A stretch of 5,489 nucleotides of DNA, taken from assembly GCA_946405045.1 (NCBI GenBank), contig CAMJFV010000159.1, positions 1 through 5,489 on the forward strand, in the 5' to 3' direction. The position numbers were made by a program, and so were the translations under genes. Each line of letters opens with the position of its first letter. Within the stretch, counting starts at the first letter, position 1. This document shows positions 1 to 5,488 of this stretch, piece by piece. Source of the DNA: an uncultured Bacteroidales bacterium. Lineage in GTDB: Bacteria; Bacteroidota; Bacteroidia; Bacteroidales; Paludibacteraceae. The notes below the pieces were generated by a model. That model was not told the origin of the DNA and did not search any database. It saw nothing but the letters and a program-made list of their open reading frames with translations.

Positions 1-1
1 A

Positions 2-1045
2 AATCTGATTGGAACACTATATTCAAATGTTTCAACGAGCCTTACTTTCACATTAACAGAAACAACGGATTGCTATTTGAAAATCTATATTTATGGTGGT
101 GCAGGAACATTACCTGCTAATACAGTTTTCAAGCCAATGATTGAGAGTGGTGAAGATGCAACAGAGTATGAAATTAAAATCTCCGACACCCACACAATCA
201 TTTTGCCCGAAACAATCTATGGCGGTACGGCTGAACTTGTCGGTGGGAATGGTGTCAAAGATCATGGCTATATTCTTTTGAACGGAACAGAAAGTTGGAG
301 TGAATATCCGCAACAGAACGGCTTTTCGATAAACCTCACGGATAGTGTAGCGGACTCAACAGATATGCTCTGTAATCTGTTTCCGATTGTTTCAACAGTT
401 GCCAATTTCGGTTTGAGATTGACGCAGAGTCAGTTAAGATTTTGCCATATTACCGACTATATTTCGGGTGTAACAGATTTGACAACATGGAAAACTTGGT
501 TGGCAAATAATAACGTGCAGGTAGTTTATCCGTTAGCAACACCAACAACATTTAATACTACACCCGAACAGATACCAACATTATCGGGTTTGAATAATAT
601 CTACTCAAGCACAGGCGATGTCGAGGTTGAATATTTTAATGAGAATGCAAATCAGACAGCCGAATTGATAGATGCGAAACAGGAATATGCCAATTACTCT
701 TCTGAAGAAAAGGTTGTAGGCAAATGGCTTGATGGATCACCCTTATATGAGAAAACTCTGTACTTCAACAATGTAAAACTCGACAAGGCTGATAATACTT
801 CGGGATTGGTACATGGTGTCAAGAATATAGGCTCTGTTAGGTTTGTTACGGAGGTTTATTTTGATTTCTCTGGTGGTACAAATGGTTGGTCTCCTGCAAA
901 CAATGGCTTGTGGAATAACGGAGTTTACAACTTCTATTGGGTATGTGGTGAAACAAGCCTCTATATTTTGTCAGCGAGTGGTGTTTATTTTGATGCAAAC
1001 CCGAACAGGTCTTATTTGGCAAAAATCAGGTACACAAAGGCATAA
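2..1045 (+). CDS. Phage tail/baseplate carbohydrate-module protein, 5'-truncated by the window
   Basis: The frame is open from base 2 with no stop, so this is the last 347 residues of a longer protein. The TTG at 77 is an internal Leu codon, not a credible start. Visible features, numbered from base 2: a beta-rich segment ending in FKPMIESGEDATEYE (about 43-57), the PETIYGG motif (about 69-75), WLANNNVQVVYPLATP (about 166-181) and GDVEVEY (about 205-211). This order recurs in tail-tip or minor structural proteins of Clostridia phages, which have carbohydrate-binding-like beta-sandwich repeats. After residue 232 (YSSEEKVVGKWLDGSPLYEK) comes a different C-terminal domain rich in Tyr, Asn and Gly, of the kind seen at distal fibre ends. 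Probable role: part of the tail tip or side fibre that contacts the host surface. By eye it is AT-richer than the integrase. Its stop overlaps the ribosome site of the next gene, so the two are probably co-transcribed. Family-level confidence is good; the exact tail position is unknown. Confidence 0.8.
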   Translation, partial: NLIGTLYSNVSTSLTFTLTETTDCYLKIYIYGGAGTLPANTVFKPMIESGEDATEYEIKISDTHTIILPETIYGGTAELVGGNGVKDHGYILLNGTESWSEYPQQNGFSINLTDSVADSTDMLCNLFPIVSTVANFGLRLTQSQLRFCHITDYISGVTDLTTWKTWLANNNVQVVYPLATPTTFNTTPEQIPTLSGLNNIYSSTGDVEVEYFNENANQTAELIDAKQEYANYSSEEKVVGKWLDGSPLYEKTLYFNNVKLDKADNTSGLVHGVKNIGSVRFVTEVYFDFSGGTNGWSPANNGLWNNGVYNFYWVCGETSLYILSASGVYFDANPNRSYLAKIRYTKA

Positions 1046-1056
1046 GGAGGGATAAA

Positions 1057-2625
1057 ATGGGCAGATTACAGATTTATGATAACTTCAATAGATCGAGCTT
1101 TGGGAAAGTGAGAATTCCGAAGCTTAAAGGTCATGTAAAAGTTACCTTACATAACTGCAGGACCGGTAAGAATGAAGTGACCGAAGGTGAGAATATCGTC
1201 ACCAATGCTTTTTCTGATATTCTTGCATCAAACTATCTCCAAGGTGTTGATGTTTCAAAGATTTTTGGAGCTGACGGAGTATGGAAGAAATGGTTCGGAG
1301 GTGTTTTGCTCTTTGAACAGTTTCACCAGAGTAATAATGGAGTGATCAATCCTGCTAATTATTATCCTTATGCAGATAGTGAAAATCATCTTGTTGCTCA
1401 TGCCGGACAGAATCCTATTGATGCAGAGCACGACGATGATATAAAAAGAGGAAATCCAGTACCCTTGGTTTATATTGAGACAGAAAACTCAATGAAGATG
1501 GTATGGGAATGGGGATCCGTTAGAGGAAATGGAAATATCCGATCACTCTCTCTTTGCCACTCGGACTTAGGCGATGTAGGTCTTGGCTCTGATACCTACG
1601 GCTTCCAGCACTTCGATCCTTTTGAAAATCTTGCATCTTCGGCTTTCCCTCAAGTCGCGACAAGCCTGCTTGCTTCTGACAATCTCTTTGCTCAGTATGA
1701 CGATTATAATGGCTTATACTTCGAGATCGGAGACGGAACAGGTGAGGGCAGCGAAGGCTTCTATCCTGAGCACACGAGGTTTCAGACAAAGAAGCTGACC
1801 GTCTATGTCAAGAGACTTCCTTATTCCGGGGCAGGTCTTTTTGAGACGATGAAGGTCAGAACTAACTTTATCAGGAAGTTCACTGTTGAGCTTGAAGACT
1901 TTAATCTTTATCTGCAGCCTTGCTATCACTTCGACTATGAGAATAAGCGACTCTGGATTTTCTCAAATGCTACAAGCATAAATTCCTGTAGTTCATCGAT
2001 CTGTAATTATGCGGTTATAGACTGTATAAATGAGACAATCCTAAGCGAAGGCACACTGCAGTCTGATACAAGCAATCTTGCTCCAATCCCCATGCAGATA
2101 AATGCAACGCTGTCCGCAAACCGTGACCAATACATGAACTACAATATAATTACAGATGGCACATGGGTTTGGCTTCCTACAACAAGCGGCGCTGATTGGG
2201 GTGAATTCAGAGGTTATACCAACACCAACGGATTCAAAAAAATCAAGATTAGTGATTCAACCTGTGATGATGATGTAGAATACAACACCGTACAGCAGAG
2301 GCAGAACGGAATAATGAAGGCCGGCGGCATTTTTGTAATGTCCGGAAGGGTTGTCAATGGAAATACAGGATTTACTTGTGTTGACACATATCCGGTTGTA
2401 AATGGGAACAACGGATATACTGTTACTTCATTCCATGAGCCTTACAAGCCTGTTACGCTTGCCACAAGAGTTGGTGCAGGATCAGGCTCAGGCAACAATA
2501 CAAGGTTCATTCTCGCCAATAAGTGTTTACTGACAACGAAATATAACCTTGATTCCGTTATTGAAAAGAACGCAAGCAAGTCCATGACTGTTGAATACAC
2601 TTTGACCGAAGTGTCAGGAAGCTGA
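1057..2625 (+). CDS. Phage tail/fibre-like structural protein of unknown fold
   Basis: A 522-residue protein. The ATG at 1057 follows AAGGAGG (1044-1050) with 6 bases of spacing. The N-terminus (about residues 24-51) has the pattern KGHVKVTLHN, then RTGKNEV, then ENIVTNA. I recognise this as the opening of tail proteins that follow the tail-tip gene in many phages of Clostridia. The rest has many aromatic, Asn and Gly residues (for example FGGVLLFEQFHQSNNGV and DGTWVWLPTTSG), suggesting a beta-rich virion protein. There is no signal peptide, no evident membrane segment and no enzyme motif. Lying between the carbohydrate-module protein and the lysis cassette, it is a good candidate for a receptor-binding or distal tail component. 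That role is inferred from position and composition only. Part of a collagen-like or depolymerase fibre is not supported, because no Gly-X-Y repeats or catalytic motifs are visible. Confidence 0.72.
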   Translation: MGRLQIYDNFNRSSFGKVRIPKLKGHVKVTLHNCRTGKNEVTEGENIVTNAFSDILASNYLQGVDVSKIFGADGVWKKWFGGVLLFEQFHQSNNGVINPANYYPYADSENHLVAHAGQNPIDAEHDDDIKRGNPVPLVYIETENSMKMVWEWGSVRGNGNIRSLSLCHSDLGDVGLGSDTYGFQHFDPFENLASSAFPQVATSLLASDNLFAQYDDYNGLYFEIGDGTGEGSEGFYPEHTRFQTKKLTVYVKRLPYSGAGLFETMKVRTNFIRKFTVELEDFNLYLQPCYHFDYENKRLWIFSNATSINSCSSSICNYAVIDCINETILSEGTLQSDTSNLAPIPMQINATLSANRDQYMNYNIITDGTWVWLPTTSGADWGEFRGYTNTNGFKKIKISDSTCDDDVEYNTVQQRQNGIMKAGGIFVMSGRVVNGNTGFTCVDTYPVVNGNNGYTVTSFHEPYKPVTLATRVGAGSGSGNNTRFILANKCLLTTKYNLDSVIEKNASKSMTVEYTLTEVSGS

Positions 2626-2632
2626 GGTGATC
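2624..2632 (+). promoter_or_regulatory. Shine-Dalgarno that fixes the start at 2636
   Basis: GAGGTGATC is a nine-base match to the anti-Shine-Dalgarno complement. It overlaps the stop codon of the upstream gene. The GTG at 2627 lies inside it and therefore cannot be the start it serves. The ATG at 2636 sits 8 bases after GAGG, the normal spacing. Confidence 0.75.
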
Positions 2633-2635
2633 TCA

Positions 2636-2995
2636 ATGGATACGATTATTCAGTTTACGCCAGCGCAGCTGGTGGCGATTGCAGCTGCCATAATAACCAT
2701 CTCGACTGCGGTCGGAGTCCTTATCAATCTGTTTTCAAAATTGAAGGAACCGGAAACAAAACAAAATGAACGGATTTCAAACTGTGAGCAGAGATTAAAC
2801 AAGATGGATGTCATTATTGAAAAATTTCAAGGCTATTTTTCAAATGATGACCGGCGTTTCAAAGAAATCGAAGAGGGTAACAAGATCACGCAGACGGCCC
2901 TTCTTGCTCTTCTGAAACATTCTATAAATGGAAATGATACCAAAGCCCTGAAGGATGCCGAAAAGAATCTCGAAGATTATCTAATTAATAAATAA
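2636..2995 (+). CDS. Small membrane-anchored coiled-coil phage protein upstream of holin
   Basis: A 119-residue protein from the ATG at 2636; the GTG at 2627 is rejected because it falls within the ribosome site. One hydrophobic segment (about residues 11-33, LVAIAAAIITISTAVGVLI) is followed by a charged, heptad-like region (about 43-82, including NERISNCEQRLNKMD). Then comes a conserved-looking motif, TALLALLKHSINGND (about 87-101), and an amphipathic tail ending DYLINK. This layout is known to me from many phages of Clostridia, where such a gene lies just before the holin; it is usually annotated as hypothetical or holin-like. It resembles the XhlA type of holin partner (a membrane anchor plus a coiled coil), but I cannot show homology. 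It is probably made in the late operon and placed in the cytoplasmic membrane. Possible roles are a holin partner or lysis timing factor; neither is proven. Confidence 0.7.
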   Translation: MDTIIQFTPAQLVAIAAAIITISTAVGVLINLFSKLKEPETKQNERISNCEQRLNKMDVIIEKFQGYFSNDDRRFKEIEEGNKITQTALLALLKHSINGNDTKALKDAEKNLEDYLINK

Positions 2996-3001
2996 GGGAG
3001 G
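2996..3001 (+). promoter_or_regulatory. Shine-Dalgarno that favours the holin start at 3009
   Basis: GGGAGG lies 7 bases before the ATG at 3009 but only 1 base before the ATG at 3003. The second ATG is therefore the better start. Two nearby starts are sometimes used by holin genes to make a holin and an antiholin, but the first site here is too close to the ribosome site to argue for that. Confidence 0.6.
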
Positions 3002-3008
3002 GATGATT

Positions 3009-3233
3009 ATGAGTGATAAGACATACGACATTATCAAGAACACAGCACTGTTCGCAGCTCCAATCCTGACGTTCTTAGGTTCGTTGGTAACCATCTGGGC
3101 AGCGATCATCACATCCAATCCGGTGATACCTGCAGCAATCACGTCAACATTATCAGCGATTGATGCTCTGCTTGGTGCAATCGTTCTTGTGGCAAAAAAG
3201 ATATATGAAGAGAAAAAGAAGGGAGGCTCATAA
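3009..3233 (+). CDS. Phage holin, Dp-1-like
   Basis: A 74-residue protein from the ATG at 3009 (76 residues from the ATG at 3003). It starts MSDKTYDIIKNTALFAAPIL, a pattern typical of the Dp-1-type holin family (Pfam Phage_holin_Dp1, recognised from memory). Two hydrophobic helices are visible, about residues 11-31 and 41-63. They are separated by a short SNPVIP turn, and a strongly basic, charged tail (KKIYEEKKK) follows. Holins of this kind oligomerise in the cytoplasmic membrane at the end of infection and let the endolysin reach the peptidoglycan. The stop codon shares one base with the start of the endolysin gene (TAATG), which suggests translational coupling and matched expression. The size and position directly before a lysin gene fit the family well. 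Confidence 0.88.
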   Translation: MSDKTYDIIKNTALFAAPILTFLGSLVTIWAAIITSNPVIPAAITSTLSAIDALLGAIVLVAKKIYEEKKKGGS

Positions 3234-3946
3234 TGGCTAGTTTATTCAGAAAACCTTGTGCAGACACCATGCGTGAAGATGGTGAGTCAAGTTATCAGTC
3301 TGATGGTTATTGGAACAAATATGCCGAGCGGTTAGACGAGTGTGACTTCTTCGCTGGTTGCGGTAAGAAGAATGGAGCGGTTGACTACTGTGCTATTGCC
3401 TATTGCTATTGGCTTTTTATGAATGTTGTCACAGACGATGGAGAACCGACTGACGATGACCGCAAATATATGGTTCATTATGCCATGTATCAGAGTGATA
3501 GTTGTTGTACGAGTGCAGGATGTGAACAACAGGTACAGGTATACAAAGACAATGGAGCATGGTACGAAGATCCAAAAGACCTCTGCATCGGTGTTCAGAT
3601 TTTTTTCAAGAAGTGGGATGATGACAAGGATCGTTATGTCTATTATCACACAGGTGGTTGTTATGATTGGGATGACGAAGGTATCTATGTGACAGAAGCA
3701 AACACCAATGGAGGCAGAACAGAGAACAAGTTCTATCCTTATTCAGAATTTGGAAGAAAAATAGCTGGCTTTGGGTTGCCGAGGTTTGATGGTTATGAAC
3801 CTGATTCTGAAGTTTCAGAAAAAGAACCTAATACACCGAAGGAAGATGGCAAGGTCGAGACAGTCACCTTGAGCATCGAGGTCACAACCGACAAGGCATC
3901 ACTCCTCAGAGAAGCCTTAAAAGGTGCGAAGATCACTATAAAATAA
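3233..3946 (+). CDS. Putative endolysin: divergent CHAP/NlpC-P60-like cysteine peptidase, Cys-rich
   Basis: A 237-residue protein whose ATG at 3233 overlaps the holin stop; GGGAGG at 3221-3226 gives 6-base spacing. It has no signal peptide, as expected for a holin-dependent lysin that cleaves peptidoglycan. The arrangement resembles CHAP or NlpC/P60-type phage amidases. AVDYCAIAYCYW (49-60) holds the likely nucleophile Cys53, CIGVQIFF (118-125) matches the usual GDxIFF strand, YYHTGG (137-142) holds likely catalytic His139, and VTEANT (153-158) offers Glu155 or Asn157 as third residue. GFGLPRF (179-185) resembles the domain-closing strand. After a Pro/Glu linker (about 189-207) comes a short segment, VETVTLSIEV to the end, which does not look like a known wall-binding repeat. 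There are ten Cys residues (9, 37, 43, 53, 58, 91, 92, 97, 118, 143), unusual for a cytoplasmically made lysin. The usual Asp after Gly in the GD motif is Val here. Position beside the holin strongly supports the lysis role; the catalytic assignment is inference. Confidence 0.7.
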   Translation: MASLFRKPCADTMREDGESSYQSDGYWNKYAERLDECDFFAGCGKKNGAVDYCAIAYCYWLFMNVVTDDGEPTDDDRKYMVHYAMYQSDSCCTSAGCEQQVQVYKDNGAWYEDPKDLCIGVQIFFKKWDDDKDRYVYYHTGGCYDWDDEGIYVTEANTNGGRTENKFYPYSEFGRKIAGFGLPRFDGYEPDSEVSEKEPNTPKEDGKVETVTLSIEVTTDKASLLREALKGAKITIK

Positions 3947-3962
3947 CAAGACTTCGGTCTTG
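3947..3962 (+). terminator. Perfect UUCG-capped hairpin just after the endolysin stop
   Basis: CAAGAC-TTCG-GTCTTG starts on the base after the stop codon. The six-base stem is perfect and has the extra-stable C(UUCG)G loop. It is followed by ATTCCCTTTT, only a weak T-run (3969-3972). It may therefore be a weak terminator or a 3' stabilising hairpin rather than the main stop signal. Confidence 0.5.
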
Positions 3963-3972
3963 ATTCCCTTTT

Positions 3973-4000
3973 GGCTCTGTTCTTCTCGGAGGACAGGGCT
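3973..4000 (+). other. Imperfect RNA hairpin in the late-operon 3' region
   Basis: GGCTCTGTTC (3973-3982) can pair with GGACAGGGCT (3991-4000) over 10 bases, including three G-U pairs, around an 8-base loop. The G-U pairs mean it forms on the + strand RNA better than on the opposite RNA. No convincing T-run follows. Function unknown; it may simply be part of a structured 3' end. Confidence 0.35.
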
Positions 4001-4043
4001 TTACACGAAATTAAGACTGTTCGGTCATATTTATCTCCTTCCT

Positions 4044-4078
4044 AAAGCCTCTCGACTTCGGTCGGGAGGCTTTTTCTT
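4044..4078 (+). terminator. Strong intrinsic terminator of the structural/lysis operon
   Basis: A 13-base stem is formed by 4044-4056 and 4061-4073, with one G-U pair and a TTCG loop. Its GC-rich centre is GCCTCTCGAC/GTCGGGAGGC, and it runs directly into TTTTTCTTT. It lies about 100 bases after the endolysin stop, in the right orientation to end the late transcript before it enters attP and the opposing integrase gene. Confidence 0.9.
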
Positions 4079-4086
4079 TGAAACGA

Positions 4087-4110
4087 TTTTGACCAAGATT
4101 TGACCAAAGA
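4087..4110 (+). repeat. Direct repeat pair, likely left integrase arm sites
   Basis: TTTTGACCAAGA (4087-4098) is followed at once by TTTGACCAAAGA (4099-4110), giving two copies of TTTGACCAA with an 11-base period. A related pair lies on the other side of the core in the same orientation. An 11-12 base period places both sites on about the same face of the helix, as expected for arm binding by an integrase N-terminal domain. Binding is inferred. Confidence 0.6.
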
Positions 4111-4149
4111 TAAAATAAAAACCGCTCAAACCATTACAGTTGAGCGGTT
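4109..4149 (-). terminator. Intrinsic terminator for integrase, and for the RNA gene after integration
   Basis: On the - strand AACCGCTCAA (4149 to 4140) pairs perfectly with TTGAGCGGTT (4129 to 4120) around a 10-base loop. TTTATTTTATC then follows, and with the last stem bases this gives a run of five T residues. It starts 5 bases past the CCA of the RNA-gene fragment. On the + strand the following sequence is TTCTTGTTGG, a poor T-run, so it works mainly leftward. Confidence 0.8.
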
Positions 4150-4154
4150 CTTGT

Positions 4155-4182
4155 TGGTGGAGATGAGGAGAATCGAACTCCT
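4155..4182 (-). other. 3' end of a tmRNA (ssrA) or tRNA-Ala-like gene: attachment core
   Basis: Read on the - strand this is a canonical T-arm, AGGAG-TTCGATT-CTCCT. It has the G53:C61 closing pair and a normal seven-base T-loop. The acceptor 3' strand CATCTCC, discriminator A and encoded CCA follow. Position 70 is T and position 73 is A, which is what the alanine identity G3-U70 pair needs; tmRNA and tRNA-Ala share this. No matching 5' acceptor strand (GGGGATG or GGAGATG) or anticodon arm is present on the integrase side, so this is a fragment, not a working gene. Phages that integrate into such genes carry the 3' end to restore the gene after insertion. I favour tmRNA because the bases before the T-arm do not look like an anticodon arm. 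Homology to the host gene may reach somewhat past 4182. Confidence 0.7.
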
Positions 4183-4190
4183 TTATGTTA

Positions 4191-4204
4191 GTCTTACCAA
4201 AGAC
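4191..4204. repeat. Short inverted repeat beside the att core
   Basis: GTCTT-ACCA-AAGAC is a perfect 5-base inverted repeat 8 bases from the T-arm. It could be a core-type integrase site or chance. It is too short to be sure. Confidence 0.3.
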
Positions 4205-4239
4205 AAAAAGTGCTTGTTTTATGGACTTTTACGGCTTGA

Positions 4240-5334
4240 TCAATTTCTTTGTCCATCATTAACGGACTCATTTTGACCGAGATTTTGACCGAAAGTGAGG
4301 TCGATTACGGAAGCGACTCTTCTGTCCTCGCCATCAAGGATATGTCCGTAAGTGCCGAAACTGTCGAAGCTGACGGAGTGTCCGACAACGTCCTTTATAC
4401 TCTGCTCCGGCAGAACGTTCTTCATCATGGAAATGAAGGTGTGTCTCAGTGAGTACACCGTGCCTGGAAGGTTTCTCTCCTTCTTGAGAATGGCCCAGTG
4501 ATTACGCATGGTCGACTGATTCCCCATTGAACCGTCAGGAGAGCAGAAGATCCACTTTGTTCTCAGGTTCTTTGCTTCGTTTCTGGTTATCGTCTGACGG
4601 AGTATTCCTTTTGCCAGCTCTCCGATCGGGATCATTCGACGAGCATTTTCGTTCTTGCCTTCCGTGATCCTGCCGGATGCAGACACGGAGCGCCTGATAA
4701 CGACTCTGTCCTTTTGAATATCATCAATGGTGAGACCGAGTGCCTCGCCTGGTCTCATTCCCGTCAAAAGAAGGAAAGAGAAGAGTGGATGATACCAGAG
4801 CTCGGAAGGCTCCAGGAGTCTCCTGACATCATCATTCTGAAGAACTTCCTTCTCCTTCTTGTAGTGTCCTTTTGGAATATAGAGATCACCACGCAGCAGC
4901 TCACACTGATAGTCCTGATAGCCGAACTTTATTATCTGCATGATGATTCCTCGGAGGGACTTGAGCGACTTCTCGGACAACGGCTTTTTCTCGCCTCTCG
5001 CTTCGTTTATGAGGCTCTGCCAGTCTCGGAGGGTTACTTTACATATTTTCCTTGAACCGAGCACAGGCGCAATGTAGAGCCTTATATAACGCTCGTATTG
5101 AATGTATGCTTCGGAGTTTTCGCCACGTCTGGCTTTCACGTCTTCGAGAAACTCTTTTGAGACCGTTAAAACAGACTTTTCTCCCGAACCTTCACCATAA
5201 TACCAATTATCGTACTTTTTCTGGACTTCCTTCCTGCCTTTAGGACCGGGAACGGAAGACGAGAAGGAATAAGACTTTCCTTCTCTCATCACTCTGATCC
5301 GCCATCTATGGCCATCCCATTTAGGTGTGTGCAT
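4240..5334 (-). CDS. int: Tyrosine-type site-specific integrase
   Basis: A 364-residue phage integrase of normal length. It catalyses recombination between attP and the host attB. The N-terminal arm-binding domain is about residues 1-48 (KWDGHRWRIRV then GKSYSFSSSVPGPKGRKE). A SAM-like core-binding domain spans about 54-150, and the catalytic domain about 163-345. Catalytic residues visible: Arg194 (TGMRPGEALGL), Lys227 (GKNENARR), Arg297 in YSLRHTF, His319 (VVGHS) and nucleophile Tyr329 (FGTYGHIL). The first His of the HxxR box is Tyr294, a variant seen in other Gram-positive phage integrases, so activity is likely. Start: ATG at 5334, with AGGAG at 5346-5342 and 7-base spacing; an in-frame stop lies a short way upstream. 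It begins one base after the putative repressor stop, so the two are probably co-transcribed and coupled. Its last codons (FGQNLGQNE) lie over the right-hand arm repeats. No excisionase gene is seen in the window. Confidence 0.96.
   Translation of the reverse strand: MHTPKWDGHRWRIRVMREGKSYSFSSSVPGPKGRKEVQKKYDNWYYGEGSGEKSVLTVSKEFLEDVKARRGENSEAYIQYERYIRLYIAPVLGSRKICKVTLRDWQSLINEARGEKKPLSEKSLKSLRGIIMQIIKFGYQDYQCELLRGDLYIPKGHYKKEKEVLQNDDVRRLLEPSELWYHPLFSFLLLTGMRPGEALGLTIDDIQKDRVVIRRSVSASGRITEGKNENARRMIPIGELAKGILRQTITRNEAKNLRTKWIFCSPDGSMGNQSTMRNHWAILKKERNLPGTVYSLRHTFISMMKNVLPEQSIKDVVGHSVSFDSFGTYGHILDGEDRRVASVIDLTFGQNLGQNESVNDGQRN
4271..4295 (+). repeat. Direct repeat pair inside the int 3' end, likely right integrase arm sites
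   Basis: TTTTGACCGA (4271-4280) and TTTTGACCGAAAG (4283-4295) repeat with a 12-base period. They match the pair at 4087-4110 except for A/G after GACC. They are read on the other strand as the integrase codons for FGQN and LGQNE. The shared sequence and orientation on both sides of the core suggest integrase arm binding. Confidence 0.6.
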
Positions 5335-5335
5335 A

Positions 5336-5488
5336 TCAGCTCTCCTGCGTAGACCTTAAATAATCAGCGTAGCTCTTCAATCTGGCTATATTTTCAGCTG
5401 TGAGACCATCTGTGAGGTCTACTTCATTTGTTTCAACGAGAACATCCATCAGCTTTCCGGGTGTCGTGTGCAGTGCTATAGCCAGATC
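5336..5488 (-). CDS. C-terminal end of a likely XRE-family phage repressor, cut by the window
   Basis: The frame is open from the right edge and gives 50 residues before TGA (5338-5336). It begins DLAIALHTTPGKLMDVLVE, which matches the usual last helix of an XRE/Cro-CI helix-turn-helix domain (the 'A.AL..TP..L' pattern), followed by a short acidic and helical tail, ENIARLKSYADYLRSTQES. The DNA-recognition helix lies outside the window. One base separates its stop from the integrase ATG, and the integrase ribosome site lies inside its last codons. A CI-like repressor directly before int is a common lysogeny-module order, so it probably maintains lysogeny and drives int expression. Another small XRE-type regulator is possible; the fragment is too short to tell. 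Confidence 0.65.
   Translation of the reverse strand, partial: DLAIALHTTPGKLMDVLVETNEVDLTDGLTAENIARLKSYADYLRSTQES

Larger units (their letters stand above)
4087..4295. other. attP: Probable phage attachment site attP (arms plus core)
   Basis: The gap between the converging lysis and integrase genes contains an RNA-gene 3' end (4155-4182), the usual target of tyrosine integrases. Pairs of direct repeats flank it on each side, at 4087-4110 and 4271-4295. Arm-core-arm layout beside an int gene is the standard attP design. Having repeat pairs on both sides argues that both half-sites are present, that is an unrecombined attP rather than attL or attR. The exact crossover bases cannot be set without the host attB. 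Confidence 0.65.

Noticed and set aside
77..79. TTG as a start codon for the first tail gene
   Set aside because: The frame is open to the left edge and no ribosome site precedes 77; the protein continues upstream of the window.
2627..2629. GTG start for the coiled-coil protein
   Set aside because: It lies inside the GAGGTGATC ribosome site; the ATG at 2636 has correct spacing.
3003..3011. Dual-start holin/antiholin motif (two ATG codons)
   Set aside because: The first ATG is only 1 base from the ribosome site and the extra residues (Met-Ile) carry no charge, so there is no support for an antiholin.
3332..3692. Open frames on both strands overlapping the endolysin gene
   Set aside because: They are shadows of a gene with a strong start, operon position and motif pattern.
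4015..4029. GACTGTTCGGTCATA as a fifth, inverted integrase arm site
   Set aside because: TTCGGTCA matches the reverse complement of the arm repeat, but the T/A-rich end differs and TTCGGTC also occurs in nearby hairpins; the match could be chance.
4155..4182. A complete tRNA gene
   Set aside because: Only the T-arm, acceptor 3' strand and CCA are present; no D-arm, anticodon arm or 5' acceptor strand lies on the - strand upstream.
4714..5243. Two + strand open frames of 113 and 63 codons opposite int
   Set aside because: They are antisense to a clearly conserved integrase, lack good ribosome sites and give no recognisable protein.
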